Assembly (NCBI GenBank): GCA_028641055.1
Contig: CM054061.1
Coordinates: forward strand, 59,814,825-59,878,824
DNA: 64,000 nucleotides
DNA from: Alopecurus myosuroides
Lineage: Eukaryota; Streptophyta; Magnoliopsida; Poales; Poaceae
Direction of reading: 5' to 3'
In this document: positions 34,383 to 44,234 of the stretch, in pieces
Position numbering within the stretch: the first letter of the stretch is position 1
Layout: the number at the start of each line of letters is the position of its first letter
Program-made: the position numbers and the translations under genes
The notes under the pieces: generated by a model
Database searches by the model: none
Seen by the model: the letters and a program-made list of their open reading frames with translations, nothing else
Told to the model about the DNA's origin: nothing

Positions 34383-34712
34383 GCGGTCCTCGAGTCCGAG
34401 CTACAGCGGGTCAGCGAGGAGAACTGGCGGCTGGGCGAGATGCTCCGGGAGGTGGCCGCCAAGTACGAGGCCCTGCAGGGCTAGTTCGCCGAAATATTCA
34501 TGGCCCAGGCCAACGCCGGCGCCAGCAACAACACCCACCCGTCGTCCGCGTCCGAGGGCGGGTCGGTGTCCCCGTCGAGGAAGCGCAAGAGCGAAGAAAG
34601 CAGCCTCGACACGCCGTCTGCGCACGGCCAGCAGCACCACCATGCCGCCGCGGGCCTCACGTTCTCGGCGGAGGCGCCTGCGGACCAGGCGGAGTGCACG
34701 TCCGGGAAGTGA
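34383..34712 (+). pseudogene. captured WRKY group IIa-like gene fragment
   Basis: In one frame it reads VLESELQRVSEENWRLGEML then REVAAKYEALQG, a leucine-zipper-like coiled coil. A TAG at about 34483 follows, then SSASEGGSVSPSRKRKSEES (basic nuclear signal) and QAECTSGK before the stop. This pattern resembles the N-terminal half of group IIa WRKY transcription factors. The WRKYGQK DNA-binding domain is absent. The TAG and missing domain make it a fragment. It may extend into the GC-rich DNA on either side. Confidence 0.6.
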
Positions 34713-35044
34713 ACGCGGCAGAGGACGAGCAGCACCACCATGCCGCCGGCGCAGGCGCGCCACGGCTGCGGGTCCAGGCAACGCTCGTCGCCCCGCTCCC
34801 GCCTGCCCCCCTGCGCGTGCTCGGCGTGGCCTGCGGGAAATAGTAGACCGCACGGCGTCGGCGGGGACGGCAGAGACGAGTTGACGTTCATGAACTCGAG
34901 GGACAGCGCCGATCTCGGCGGCCTGCAGACGCAGCTGTCCATGGGAGACGACGGCGCGTCTGCCGGGCAGCGTAGTCATCAGGGCGGCCAGCTATCGCTC
35001 TGCCTGGGCAGACAGGTGCCGGTGTCGCTCCGATAGCGGACGTG

Positions 35045-35242
35045 TATGGGCTCGATGGCCTCCCGCTGCGCGAACACCGCCGGCGGCCGCAGCCGCAGGG
35101 TCTCCTTGAGCACCGCCTGCAGGTACGGCATCTGCGCCACGTCCGTCTCGCCCACCAGCCGGCTCCTGCCCACCACCGCGTCCACCTCCTCCTGCAGCTT
35201 CGCCAGGCAGTCCGGGTGGTTCAGCAGCTCCGCCAGCGCGCC
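35045..35242 (-). pseudogene. captured cytochrome P450 gene fragment
   Basis: About 66 codons on the minus strand: [20 protein letters not shown], then [21 protein letters not shown]. The ETLR is the conserved ExxR of the P450 K helix, and the segment before it matches the J to K helix region. The haem-binding Cys loop and N terminus are missing. Opposite in orientation to the WRKY-like piece, so the element combined two sources. The surrounding frame (34979-35344) continues into element DNA and is not P450-like. Confidence 0.8.
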
Positions 35243-35688
35243 GGGCCAGTCTGACCCTGAATGGTTTCCATCCATCCATGCGCCTCCACTACTTTGTGAT
35301 ACTTTGCTTAGTATAAAATCCAGTAGTGCCTTATTGTACCACAAAGTTACGATTGCCTTCGTGGCTATCGGAGCCGGCGTGCAATGGCACTGGAGGTCCT
35401 GGGATCGAATCCCGGTCGGTGCAAGTAATTTTAATTAATTCTTCCTCTGTCTGACATGCGGGCCCCACGTGTAAGGAGCGTTCGGTATATATTTGCAAGT
35501 CAACCATAGTTTGGGGGGTTTCTGCAAAGTTCCGGTGCCACCTAGGCATCCAAATGGCTTGCTCTGATTGGTTTTGGACCTTTTTGCTCCAACTTAGCAA
35601 GTTGATGTACTAGTTAGTGCACTTTTAGAAGTTGGTGTATGAACTAGTTCCCACGGTGCAAGTTGTTGTACCCCGGGTGCTAATACCT

Positions 35689-37489
35689 CTTGTTTTTTAT
35701 GGTTTTCTCGTTAAGAGGACGATAGTCAACAACAAGTCTCTTTGTTTGATCCTTCTTCGCAACGAACAGAGTTGGGCAACCCCAAGCCGAGGAACTAGGT
35801 TGAATGTAACCTTTTTTCCATGTACATATCAATTTGTTCCTTCAACAACTTCAGCTCGGGAGTTCCTATCTTGTAGGGATGCTTAGAGATTGGAGCAGTA
35901 CCTGGTTCAAGTTCGATCACAAACTCAACATCTCTGTCCGGTGGCATTCCTGGCAACTCTTCTGGAATGACGTCAGGGAAGTCGCAAACCACCGGAACAT
36001 TTTCAAGTGAAGGTAGAGGTTTTGCATTGAGGGTGCACAGCTGAAAGGAACTTGATTCATGTGGAGAATATATTATCTGGCCAGAAGGGTGGGACAGAGT
36101 TATTGACTTTTGAGCATAGTCAATTTTTGCTTTATTGGTCTTCAGCCAATCCATACCAAGATTGACATCAATGTCAGAATTTCCCAGCAACATGAGAGAA
36201 GCAAGGAATATGTGGCCTCCAATTAGGATTTGATTGTCCTTACTTATCTTGGAAGTCAACATTTGAGATCTCGGTGAGTGAACAGTGATCTGATTGCTTA
36301 GTGGAACCGCAATTAGGTTGTTTGTTGTGGCAAAGGTCTTTGACACAAAAGAATGTGATGCTCCGGTATCAAACAACACTTTAGCTGGAATAGAGTTTAC
36401 AGGAAATGTACCGAGAACGACGTCAGGAGCTTCCTCAGCTTTGTCGATCTTGACATGATTCACCCTTGCGGTCATCCCGACAGGCCTATTGTTGGAGTTG
36501 AAGGCCTTAGGCGGGGGAGCGCGCACCATTGCCTGGTTTGTGTTAGCACGAGGTGGTGGTGGAGGTAGCTGCCTCTGCGTGCACTTGGCGGCGTAGTGCC
36601 CCGTCTGCTTGCACTTGTAGCATGTGACGACACGAGGAGGCCCTGGCCTTGGCTGCCCCATCAAAGCCCTTTGATCATGTAGCTGAGCAGGGTTGGGTGG
36701 GCGGGGAGCGAAGCCTGGAGAAGTTTGGGCGTATGGAGCCCGAGTGACAGCACCATTTGGTACCCAGATGCGGCGCTTCTGCGGAGGGGTGGTCATGTTG
36801 GAGGAGGAACCACCCTCACGCGAGTGCTTGCGAGACTCCTCGAACACCTTGCGCCCATTTTCTTCATTGAGCGCGGTGTTAACGAGATCCTCGAAGCTGT
36901 TAGCCTTGACATTGGTGAGGGCATACTTGAGTTCCGGGTTAAAACCTCTGCAGAACCTTGCCATCTTCTTAGCTTCAGTGGACACCTCATCTCCTGCGTA
37001 CCGAGCGAGGCGATTGAACTCACTCTGATACCCGATGACGTCCAACTTGCCCTGCTTGAGAGAGCAAAACTCTTCACGCATTCTTTCCATGAGACCATCT
37101 GGAATGTGGTGCTTCAGGAAAGCTTCCTTGAAACAATCCCACGTGACTGGCATCCCAGTTCCCATGGCCTGGAAGTTTTCCCACCAAGTAGCTGCCTGAC
37201 CCTTCAGCAGATAGGAGGCATACTTGACCTTGTCTTCTTCAGCTACGTGTGCAATCTCCAGAGCCTTGGCTATCTCACGAATCCAGTCATCAGCGTCCAG
37301 AGGCTCGCGTGTGGCCACGAAAGCTCTTGGGCCCAGACTGAGAAACTCCTTGATGCTGACTCGTGGAGCTGTCTGGTTGATGTGCTGATTAGCCTAAAAC
37401 TGGGCCATCTGCGTCATGACTTGGGTCATCTGAGTCATCAGCTCCGCAATTGGCGGTGGCTCAGGCGTGTTGTTCCTTGTTGGCGGCAT
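35689..37489 (-). pseudogene. gag-protease and N-terminal RT of the chromovirus-like element
   Basis: The start is chosen at 37489 (MPPTRNN), since the frame runs into the conserved gag from there. A TAG at 37396-37394 interrupts it. Gag core: KVKYASYLLKGQAATWWENF (about 37240-37180) and FCRGFNPELKYAL. A CCHC zinc knuckle (CYKCKQTGHYAAKC, about 36620) binds the RNA. The aspartic protease active site is LFDTGASHSFVS (about 36370). The linker leads into RT (FPDVIPEELPGMPPDRDVEF). At 35812-35817 a run of six Ts shifts the frame, and the RT start resumes in another frame to the MULE border ([13 protein letters not shown], [10 protein letters not shown]). Originally one polyprotein with 31204-33803. 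Confidence 0.9.
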
Positions 37490-37698
37490 CCTGAATGGAA
37501 ATGCATTTTAGCACAACAATAGAAAAGGATAGACTTGGCAACCGAAAGAGAGATTATTCCGACGCATGAATAGACAACCACAAGGTCCACCATCACATGT
37601 TCAATTACATCAGAATATCCAACACACCATAAATGGTTCGAATGCCAAAGAATAACTAAACATAGCTAAGAATGGATACATCGGTACTCCCATGCTCA

Positions 37699-38514
37699 TC
37701 ACGCAGGACGACGGCTAGGAGTACGGCGAGAGGTACGGTGAGGAGCACGCCCACGAAAGTAGGTGGAACGACGATCCACGTAGATCAGACGTGGTCTGAG
37801 ACCGACTCTAGGCGTGGTGAAGTACATAGCGTCGACTCCCTGTGCTCCAAAGCGGGGAATCCCAGCGTAACCAGCACCAAGGTTAAGGAGTGGACCTCTG
37901 AACGGCTCGTAACCTCCAGCATCTGGCAGACGACGCCCAACTGGCTGATCGAAACGCGCAAAGCGCTCGTCTCCAACAAAGTCTATGGTGTAAGTCGCCA
38001 GACGAGTCAAAGCAAGGTAAAGCTGCTCTCTGACTGAAGCCAACTCCTGAGATAGTGTGCGGGAAACTGCGTCACTGTGTCTCACAAACTGAGCGGTGGT
38101 GTGCAGCCTGGAGTTATCATGCTCGTAAACATCCAAGTTGTCGTAGAGAGTGAAGTGAGCTCCCTCCGAAGTGATGTAACCACGGGGGATGTGGCGATAG
38201 ATAGAATCGTCAAATCCCCAGTAGTCAGCACGAAGGACGGTGAGGCTCACATAAGCTGCCTGCTGCACAGCCATATCCACTGTGGAACCCACTGCCTCAT
38301 AGCGGTGAACTACGCTCATGCCATCATCTGACAGAATGTAGACGATAGCCTGGTAGTAGGTCTGGTCAAACTCTCGCTGCTGCTCGTAGACCTGGTACTC
38401 TGGTGCCCAACGGAACCCCAGAAAAGTGACCATGTCTCTCAGCATCTCCGGATAACCGGCAGTTCTCTCGCAACGAGTCATACGAACCACCTGCGGGTAG
38501 AACCTGAGATCCAT
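37699..38514 (-). CDS. extra ORF between primer site and gag, unknown protein, 271 aa
   Basis: An intact sense-strand frame sits ahead of gag, where most Ty3/gypsy elements have only a leader. I chose the ATG at 38514 (MDLRFYPQVVRMTRCERTAG). The frame is open upstream to 38655, but that part is hydrophobic and unlike the rest. CATCTGCAG directly before the ATG resembles a splice acceptor. Residues about 70-110 (AIVYILSDDGMSVVHRYEAV, then GSTVDMAVQQAAYVSLTVLR) have the strand-strand-Gly-helix look of a double-stranded-RNA-binding fold. A helical part with SQELASVREQLYLALTRL follows, and the C terminus is Arg-rich (RTSRRTPSRRPA). RNA binding is a guess. I do not recognise the family. Confidence 0.6.
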   Translation of the reverse strand: MDLRFYPQVVRMTRCERTAGYPEMLRDMVTFLGFRWAPEYQVYEQQREFDQTYYQAIVYILSDDGMSVVHRYEAVGSTVDMAVQQAAYVSLTVLRADYWGFDDSIYRHIPRGYITSEGAHFTLYDNLDVYEHDNSRLHTTAQFVRHSDAVSRTLSQELASVREQLYLALTRLATYTIDFVGDERFARFDQPVGRRLPDAGGYEPFRGPLLNLGAGYAGIPRFGAQGVDAMYFTTPRVGLRPRLIYVDRRSTYFRGRAPHRTSRRTPSRRPA

Positions 38515-39039
38515 CTGCAGATGATTGGGGAAGCTTTGATTAGACGCCGGTAGAAGAACTGAAGTGGCAAGCAACAACAAGGTTTCAACGGACGAAAAGG
38601 ATGTTGAGAAGAACAGGATATCGAAGCAACATTTGGGAAACACGAGACCAAACACTCCTGAGGTATTACGGAAAACCCATCCGGGCTTCTAGAGGATCAA
38701 TATCTACTGCTGAAGGAATAGAGGATCTGCTTCCGGGGCTTATGTGCCTCCGTTCTCAATCGTGAGTAGGCAACATGATAAATCATGTCACAACCACCTC
38801 CATTCCTATGGTCTAGTAGATATAACCATCCTAGAGAAACCAGGATACGTGAAATCCTAACTTGAAAGTTTAGATGAGAAGAGAAACAACGTTGCACTTC
38901 CTTACCAGAAAAGGGAGGGTGGGTGGGGAAAGAAATAAAAGAACAGAATTCCTACTCTCACGTTTCATTTTTCCTATATAGCTACAAAATAGTTTCTAGA
39001 CTCAACTGCGACCCGTAAAAGGGATCCTACAGGAAGACA
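38515..39039 (-). other. untranslated leader between primer site and the extra ORF
   Basis: No gene is supported. Short frames only. It contains the run up to the acceptor-like CTGCAG at 38515-38520 and may be an intron or leader. Confidence 0.4.
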
Positions 39040-39053
39040 GGCTCTGATACATT
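39040..39053 (-). other. primer binding site, tRNA-iMet type
   Basis: On the minus strand, directly after the 5' LTR end GCGACA, the sequence reads AATGTATCAGAGCC. It matches the plant initiator-tRNA primer site TGGTATCAGAGC except at one or two bases. Confidence 0.8.
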
Positions 39054-42000
39054 TGTCGCACCCGGACTTTTAGAGGATACTCACAACCCGCTAAACAGTA
39101 GATAAATGGCTTACGGGGCATACCTGCATATGCATGCAGCAAATGGAAAACCCGAACTTAATGAGGCGATTTGGACGAGATGCGAATCGAATCAAAGTTG
39201 AGGGGGGCGCCCATACACGCTTCCCACATGCGGTTAGTGCGCTCATCATGGGTCTAGAGTACAAGAACTTTTCCTGAGTTCGACACTAGCAGGCCTCAAA
39301 ACCATACACGGCCTCCTGCCGGTGCCTTATCATCAAATTAGCATTACCTCATACATTAACAAATTGTTGTTTAAACATCGAGCCCCCAGAACATAATAAA
39401 TATGGTAACAGAAATAACGGACATCAGACTCGAGCATAAACAATCCTAAGCATGCTAGTAAGACACAGGCAACAAGCAACGGGGTTATAGGTGTGGAGGA
39501 TAGGCTATATCAAAGTTACAGGATAACATGTGATAGGATCGGAATGCAAGCAACGAATCTTAAGGCTAGCAGAATAGACAACAGAAAGTATCGGTATCCA
39601 GTGTGGAGAGGACACAATGGTTCATGTGAGTGAATACTTGCCTGCAAACTCAGTAGCCTGGTACTGGGCTAACTCCTCTGAAGTATTGTCGTAAACCTCG
39701 TCTGTCACAACGTCGTCATCTATTCGAGAAGAAGCAAACAAACAACGAAGAGAGACGAACAATCAATAACATGGCATAATGCACAAACATGGGATGATGC
39801 ATGACAATTTAATTGATGCATCAAGGATAAGCTAGTTGACATGGTAACATATTTAAATGGGCCCATATGCAATTTGGGTTGCATATAGAAAGGCCCTAGA
39901 ATTAAGGTTGAATTAGGTGATCTACAAATAACCATCATGTGAAAGTTGATTAGGATGATGCATGGATGATGAAAACAATGAGAAAACAACAATAGCTTCA
40001 ATTTGAAATGTTGTTTACCAAGTTTGGAAATTTTATTTATTAAGTTATGATATTTGGCTTCTTAAATGAGTTACACAAGCATTTGTTGTTTTCACCAATT
40101 TCTAATTGTTCAAAATAGATAACCAAATTCATATTTGGAAAGAACACAAAACTTTAGATGGAATACATATTTCATTTGTTGAAAAAGGATTTAAAATGAG
40201 CTAGTTATTGATTTGACAATTTTAAATGCATTAATTAAGAAACAGTTGTTTTCAGCAATTTAATTTATTTAAAAACAGAACACACAGTTGATATTTGCAA
40301 AGTTCATGAAAAATGGAATGGAAAACATATTTTATATGTTCAAAAAGAATTTAGTTTGACCAAGTTATTAATTTAGCAATTTTAAATGATTTAAACAAGA
40401 CTTAAATTATTTAACCAAGTTTACTTATTCAAAACAGGAAACAAAGTTTATATTTTGAAAGCTTGTTCAATTTTGCTGGAAAACATATTTTACATGTGCC
40501 ATTTGAATTAAATTTGAATTAGTTATGAACTTGACTAAATTTGGAAGAGTTGTTTGAATTTGAATTTTTGAAACCATTTGAAATGTTCAAAACAGTATAC
40601 AAATGGTTTTAACATGTAGAGAATTTAATTTGGTATGGAAAACATATTTTATTTATTAGATTTGGATTTAATATGCAAAAGTTATTTGAATTTGAAAAAC
40701 AGGGGCTATTCTGCAATTTTTAAAAGTCTCAGATTTATTCCAGGGGCTTAGGTGCGAAAAAGAATTTCAGAAAAGCCCCTAGGACTTCTGCTACGCAGGG
40801 CAGAGCAGCCCTGGGTCACTGGCCAGTGGGCCAGCGCCCTGCTGGCGCCTGCGTGGCGCGTGGGTGTGTGCGTGCGTGGCCACCACGTCGCTGACGTGTG
40901 GGGCCCGTGTGGCTGCGTGGCAAGCGAGGCAAAAAGGGTGGGTTTATTCGCGCGGCGGGGGTTCGAACTCGCGCCCTCGCGCTGAGAGCCGCTGGATCTT
41001 GCCACTGGGCTGGCTCGACGGTGGTGATAGGAGAGAGATGCGTGGGGTTTTGAGGTGGTGTTGCGGGACTGTTAACTGAAACTGAAAAAGTTCAGTTTCT
41101 GAACTTTGGTGTCGGGCCGGTGATCGCCGGCGACTGGCGCTGCGCTGCTGCGGTTGGGTGACGTGCGTGCAGCCAGCCCGGTGCACGTGCTGGCCGTGCG
41201 TGTATGTGCGCGTGTTGGAGGCCATCACAGAGGCCACACCGGACCCGCGATGGACCTCTCCCCGCTCGGACATGGCGCCATGGCGGTCACCGGAGACATC
41301 CCGACAGCGGAGAGGCGAACCAGGAAGCAAAGGAGGGATCTTTGGCCGGGAATCGACAGAGGAGATCACCTTGGGGTGGTTGCGGGGGTCGTACGGGGTT
41401 GAGGGAGGTGGAGACGGCGACGAGGCGACGATCTTCAGAGCAGCCGCGGCGGTGACGAGCTCGTCGTCGAGGATCAGCGGCTCCTGGGACTCGACGGAGA
41501 TGTGGATGGTGTCGAGGAAGAAACGGGGGTGCTGCTCATGCCCCTGGCTTGGCCGGAGACGCTCCCTAGCGTGCTGTCGACGGCGGCACCATGCTCTGCA
41601 ACCTCCCCCCAACGATCGCCGGAAAACAGAGAGGAGGAAGGGAGAGAGAGAGAGGAGAAAATGGCGGCGGCGGTGGAGATGGAGGAAGAGGGGAATGGTG
41701 CTAGGGTTTGGGGCCTCGGGTGGTAGATAAAGGGAGAGGAGAGGGAGCAGGTGGAGGTGTGGTGCGGTGGCTGGCGTCAGGTGACGATGGCCATACGGAG
41801 GAGGGAGAAGGGGCCGCGGGCCGTGTGCGCTGCACGCTGGGGTGGTAGGTGGGCTGGGCTGGCCCAGCTGGCTGGCCTGGTCTGCCTCCCCCAGCCCGCT
41901 TTTTATTTTTTTTATTTCTTTTCCTGTTTACTTTTTTTTGTAGGAAAGAAAAAGAGAGAAAAGGATAGGGTTTTGGGGTTGGAAATTTTTGGTGATAATT

Positions 42001-42358
42001 TTTTTATTAGTTCTTTATTGCAAAAGCCCAGTTGTGCAAACTTTTGTTTTTCAAAAATTTAAAGTTTGTTGCTGTTTGTAATTTAAATGCATTTGATTGA
42101 AATTTGGCAATAATTGAAATATTGAAACTTAAGCAAGTTAAAAGTATGAAAATTCAAGTTTATTGGAAACAATTGAATGGTTTGATTTGAATGTTTTATT
42201 TGGAAAGGTTGTAACAGACCAAGTGTGAAACATAGTGGTTTGAAATTCAAATGGAAAACAAATGAAAACAAATGCAATGCTCATGATGGAATGATGCAAA
42301 CTGAATTTAAACAAGAATCAAGCATTCTAAGGTTGTTTGTCATACTTGGGATGTTACA
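39054..42358 (-). repeat. 5' LTR of the chromovirus-like element (3305 bp)
   Basis: It starts (minus strand) TGTAACATCCCAAGTATG at 42358 and ends CGGGTGCGACA at 39054. The GC-rich leader-like block is at 40750-41890. Transcription of the element would start here and run leftward. Differences from the 3' LTR are single bases and short indels, for example AGGGGCTTAGG at 40742 against AGTGGTTTAGG at 29554. Confidence 0.93.
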
Positions 42359-43319
42359 GGGATGCCTTGAGCATCCCCAAGCTTAGACGCTTGAGTCTTC
42401 TTGGAATTTGCTGGAATGTACCTCCGGGGCATCCCCAAGCTTAGTCTCTTCACTCTTCTTGATCACGTCATATCATCCTCTTCTCTTGACCCTTGAAAAC
42501 TTCCTTCACACCAAACTTCTCACAATCTTTATTAGCAACGTTAGTGCAATCGAAATAATAAATTTACATGGTTCAGTTTCAACACAAGCCTAACACTCAT
42601 AAACACATTAGGTACTGTCACAGCTTCTTTTAAAACTCTTTTTCTCAAAAGAACACTAAAAGAAAGAGATTAAGATGCAAATGCAATTATTGACAGAAAT
42701 ATGTCAGAACAGGATAGCAGGTAAAGATGATTTTTTCTTGAAAATCTTCTGTTGCTAAAATAAAAAAAAAGTGTTCAACTAAGAAAAGTTGAGTATATAT
42801 CCCAGGATTGCGCACAAAAAAGTCAGGTCATTTTGAATGTTCTGTGATTTTATACGAATTTAACAGTGGACAGCAGAAATCTGTTTCCTGCGCAGAAATC
42901 CGAAATATAGTCTCAACTTTCCACTAGAGGATTTACTTGGCTCAGCAAAGACAGAAAAGAAAGATAGATCGGGGTTGCTAAGGAAATAGACAACACCTGG
43001 GCAAAAATCACACAAAAAGAAACGACGGAAAACAGGTTGAAAACGGAGAAATAAAACGGGTTGTCTCCCGGTAGCTCTTTTCTTTAACGCCTTTCAGCTA
43101 GGCATAGAAAGCAAATCAAGTATTTTCAAGTGAAGAAGCATCAAAATTAAGCTTAGAAATATCCTAAAAAATGAATTGTATTTCATCTATAGAAGTTTTA
43201 GATGTCCCTTTATCAACACTTTTAGGCACAACAAATGGGTTTGCAGGAACAATCCAATCAAAATTCTTTTCTAGAGCTTGATGCATTCCTACCAATTTAA
43301 AGGGTATTGGTATTTTAAT

Positions 43320-43715
43320 TTACTTATCATTGGCTTTACCCGGTGTGCTATTAACATCTACACATGAGTCTGACATCTCAAATCGGTTAAAAACTTTTCT
43401 AGCCTCAATGACAACATCACCAAATTCTTTAAACGAAGTTTCTAGAATAAAATCTCTTTTTTCGCTATCCTTAATGTTTTCAAGGTTGAGGAACATTTGT
43501 TGTATTATGGGATTAAGGTTAACAAACCTAGCTTCCAGCATACGAATTAGAGATGCTGCAGCGGTTTCATCATCTGGAGCAAGTTCAGCCAAGGATCTAT
43601 CCTCAAATTCTTTGTGCTTACTAACATAATTAAAGAAGTCTCCAATATTATCTTTCCCAATTATATCACCGCTACCTATTGGTACGTCTTTCAAGATAAA
43701 CTTGGGTAGAATCAT
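43320..43715 (-). CDS. N-terminal ORF of the old LTR retrotransposon, 131 aa
   Basis: It starts MILPKFILKDVPIGSGDIIG and continues with FFNYVSKHKEFEDRSLAELA and RMLEARFVNLNPIIQQMFLN. The same start pattern occurs at 63916 on the plus strand (MLLPKFTMKDIPVGSGSIHG), so it is a conserved element protein. It is encoded 156 bp after the inner primer site, the place of gag. No zinc knuckle or protease follows; the frame stops at 43320. I regard it as the gag N-terminal part of a non-autonomous or deleted element. No structural domain is recognised. Confidence 0.6.
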   Translation of the reverse strand: MILPKFILKDVPIGSGDIIGKDNIGDFFNYVSKHKEFEDRSLAELAPDDETAAASLIRMLEARFVNLNPIIQQMFLNLENIKDSEKRDFILETSFKEFGDVVIEARKVFNRFEMSDSCVDVNSTPGKANDK

Positions 43716-43870
43716 GATTAGAGATTAAACTAGAGCAGAAAAGCAAAAATAACAGCTATGAAGTTAACTAATTTTTTTGTGTTTTCGATATAAAGAAGCA
43801 AGACAAGACAATAAACAAAATAAAGAGGTTGAGAGTGAGAGACTACCCTTGCCAGAAGACTTCTTTCTCT

Positions 43871-43969
43871 TCGGCAATGGCGCCAGAAATTGTTTGCTAC
43901 ACCTTGATGGTGCCTTGACGGGGAGACTTCTTGATGATGATGAATTTTAAGTCCCCGACAATGGCGCCA
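43871..43969 (-). repeat. duplicated primer binding sites, tRNA-Asp type
   Basis: TGGCGCCATTGCCGA (43885-43871) and TGGCGCCATTGTCGGGG (43969-43953) on the minus strand, each preceded by AATTTC. Both resemble the TGGCGCCGTTGCCGGGG primer site used by many plant gypsy elements. Their spacing is 84 bp. Confidence 0.75.
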
Positions 43970-44234
43970 GAAATTCTTGATGCTTGTGATGGCGTGTTGA
44001 GAACCCCAAGAGGAGGGTGTGATGAGTACATCGGTAAGAATTTCCCTAAGTTAAGAACCAAGGTTATCAATCCAGTATGAGAAAGAGGATCTTCAGAAGG
44101 TTGATGCCACTAACGGTGGTGATGGCGCCTCAACGGTGTCAACAACAACGCGGAACCTGTACACAACACAACCAAAATACTTTGTCCCAATGGTACAGTA
44201 AGGTTGTCAATCTCACTGGTCTTTGCTGATCGAT

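Larger units (their letters stand above)
33804..35688. mobile_element. Mutator-like element (Pack-MULE type), 1885 bp, 9-bp target duplication
   Basis: The 9-mer CTTGTTTTT is at both borders (33795-33803 and 35689-35697). The left end GGAGGTATTAGCACCCGGGG and the reverse complement of the right end AGGTATTAGCACCCGGGG match after two extra Gs. The inverted similarity is long, roughly 300 bp with decay (33804 to about 34140 against about 35340 to 35688). A 9-bp duplication and long TIRs define MULEs. No transposase is present; instead it carries pieces of two cellular genes, the hallmark of Pack-MULEs. Confidence 0.9.
27866..42358 (-). mobile_element. complete Ty3/gypsy chromovirus-like retrotransposon, 14.5 kb, nested
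   Basis: Two near-identical LTRs (27866-31166 and 39054-42358) with TG...CA ends are flanked by a perfect 5-bp duplication GGGAT (27861-27865 and 42359-42363). The minus-strand order is 5' LTR (right), primer site, extra ORF, gag-protease, RT-RNase H, integrase with chromodomain-like tail, polypurine tract, 3' LTR (left). That order, the tRNA-Met-type primer site and the C-terminal motif point to the chromovirus (Tekay/Del-like) branch; this is inference. Stops, one-base shifts and a Mutator-like insertion make it non-autonomous now. Confidence 0.93.
42364..44234 (-). mobile_element. 5' internal part and 5' LTR fragment of the old LTR retrotransposon (host element, right piece)
   Basis: It continues 25741-27865 after the GGGAT duplication. 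From right to left: an LTR end fragment (about 44234-43980), two tRNA-Asp-type primer sites, a gag-like ORF (43715-43320), then non-coding internal DNA (42364-43319) with repeated GCATCCCCAAGCTTAG at 42373 and 42430. The LTR is cut at 44234 where the LARD array begins. The two internal pieces total only about 3.4 kb, so pol is missing. Confidence 0.7.
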
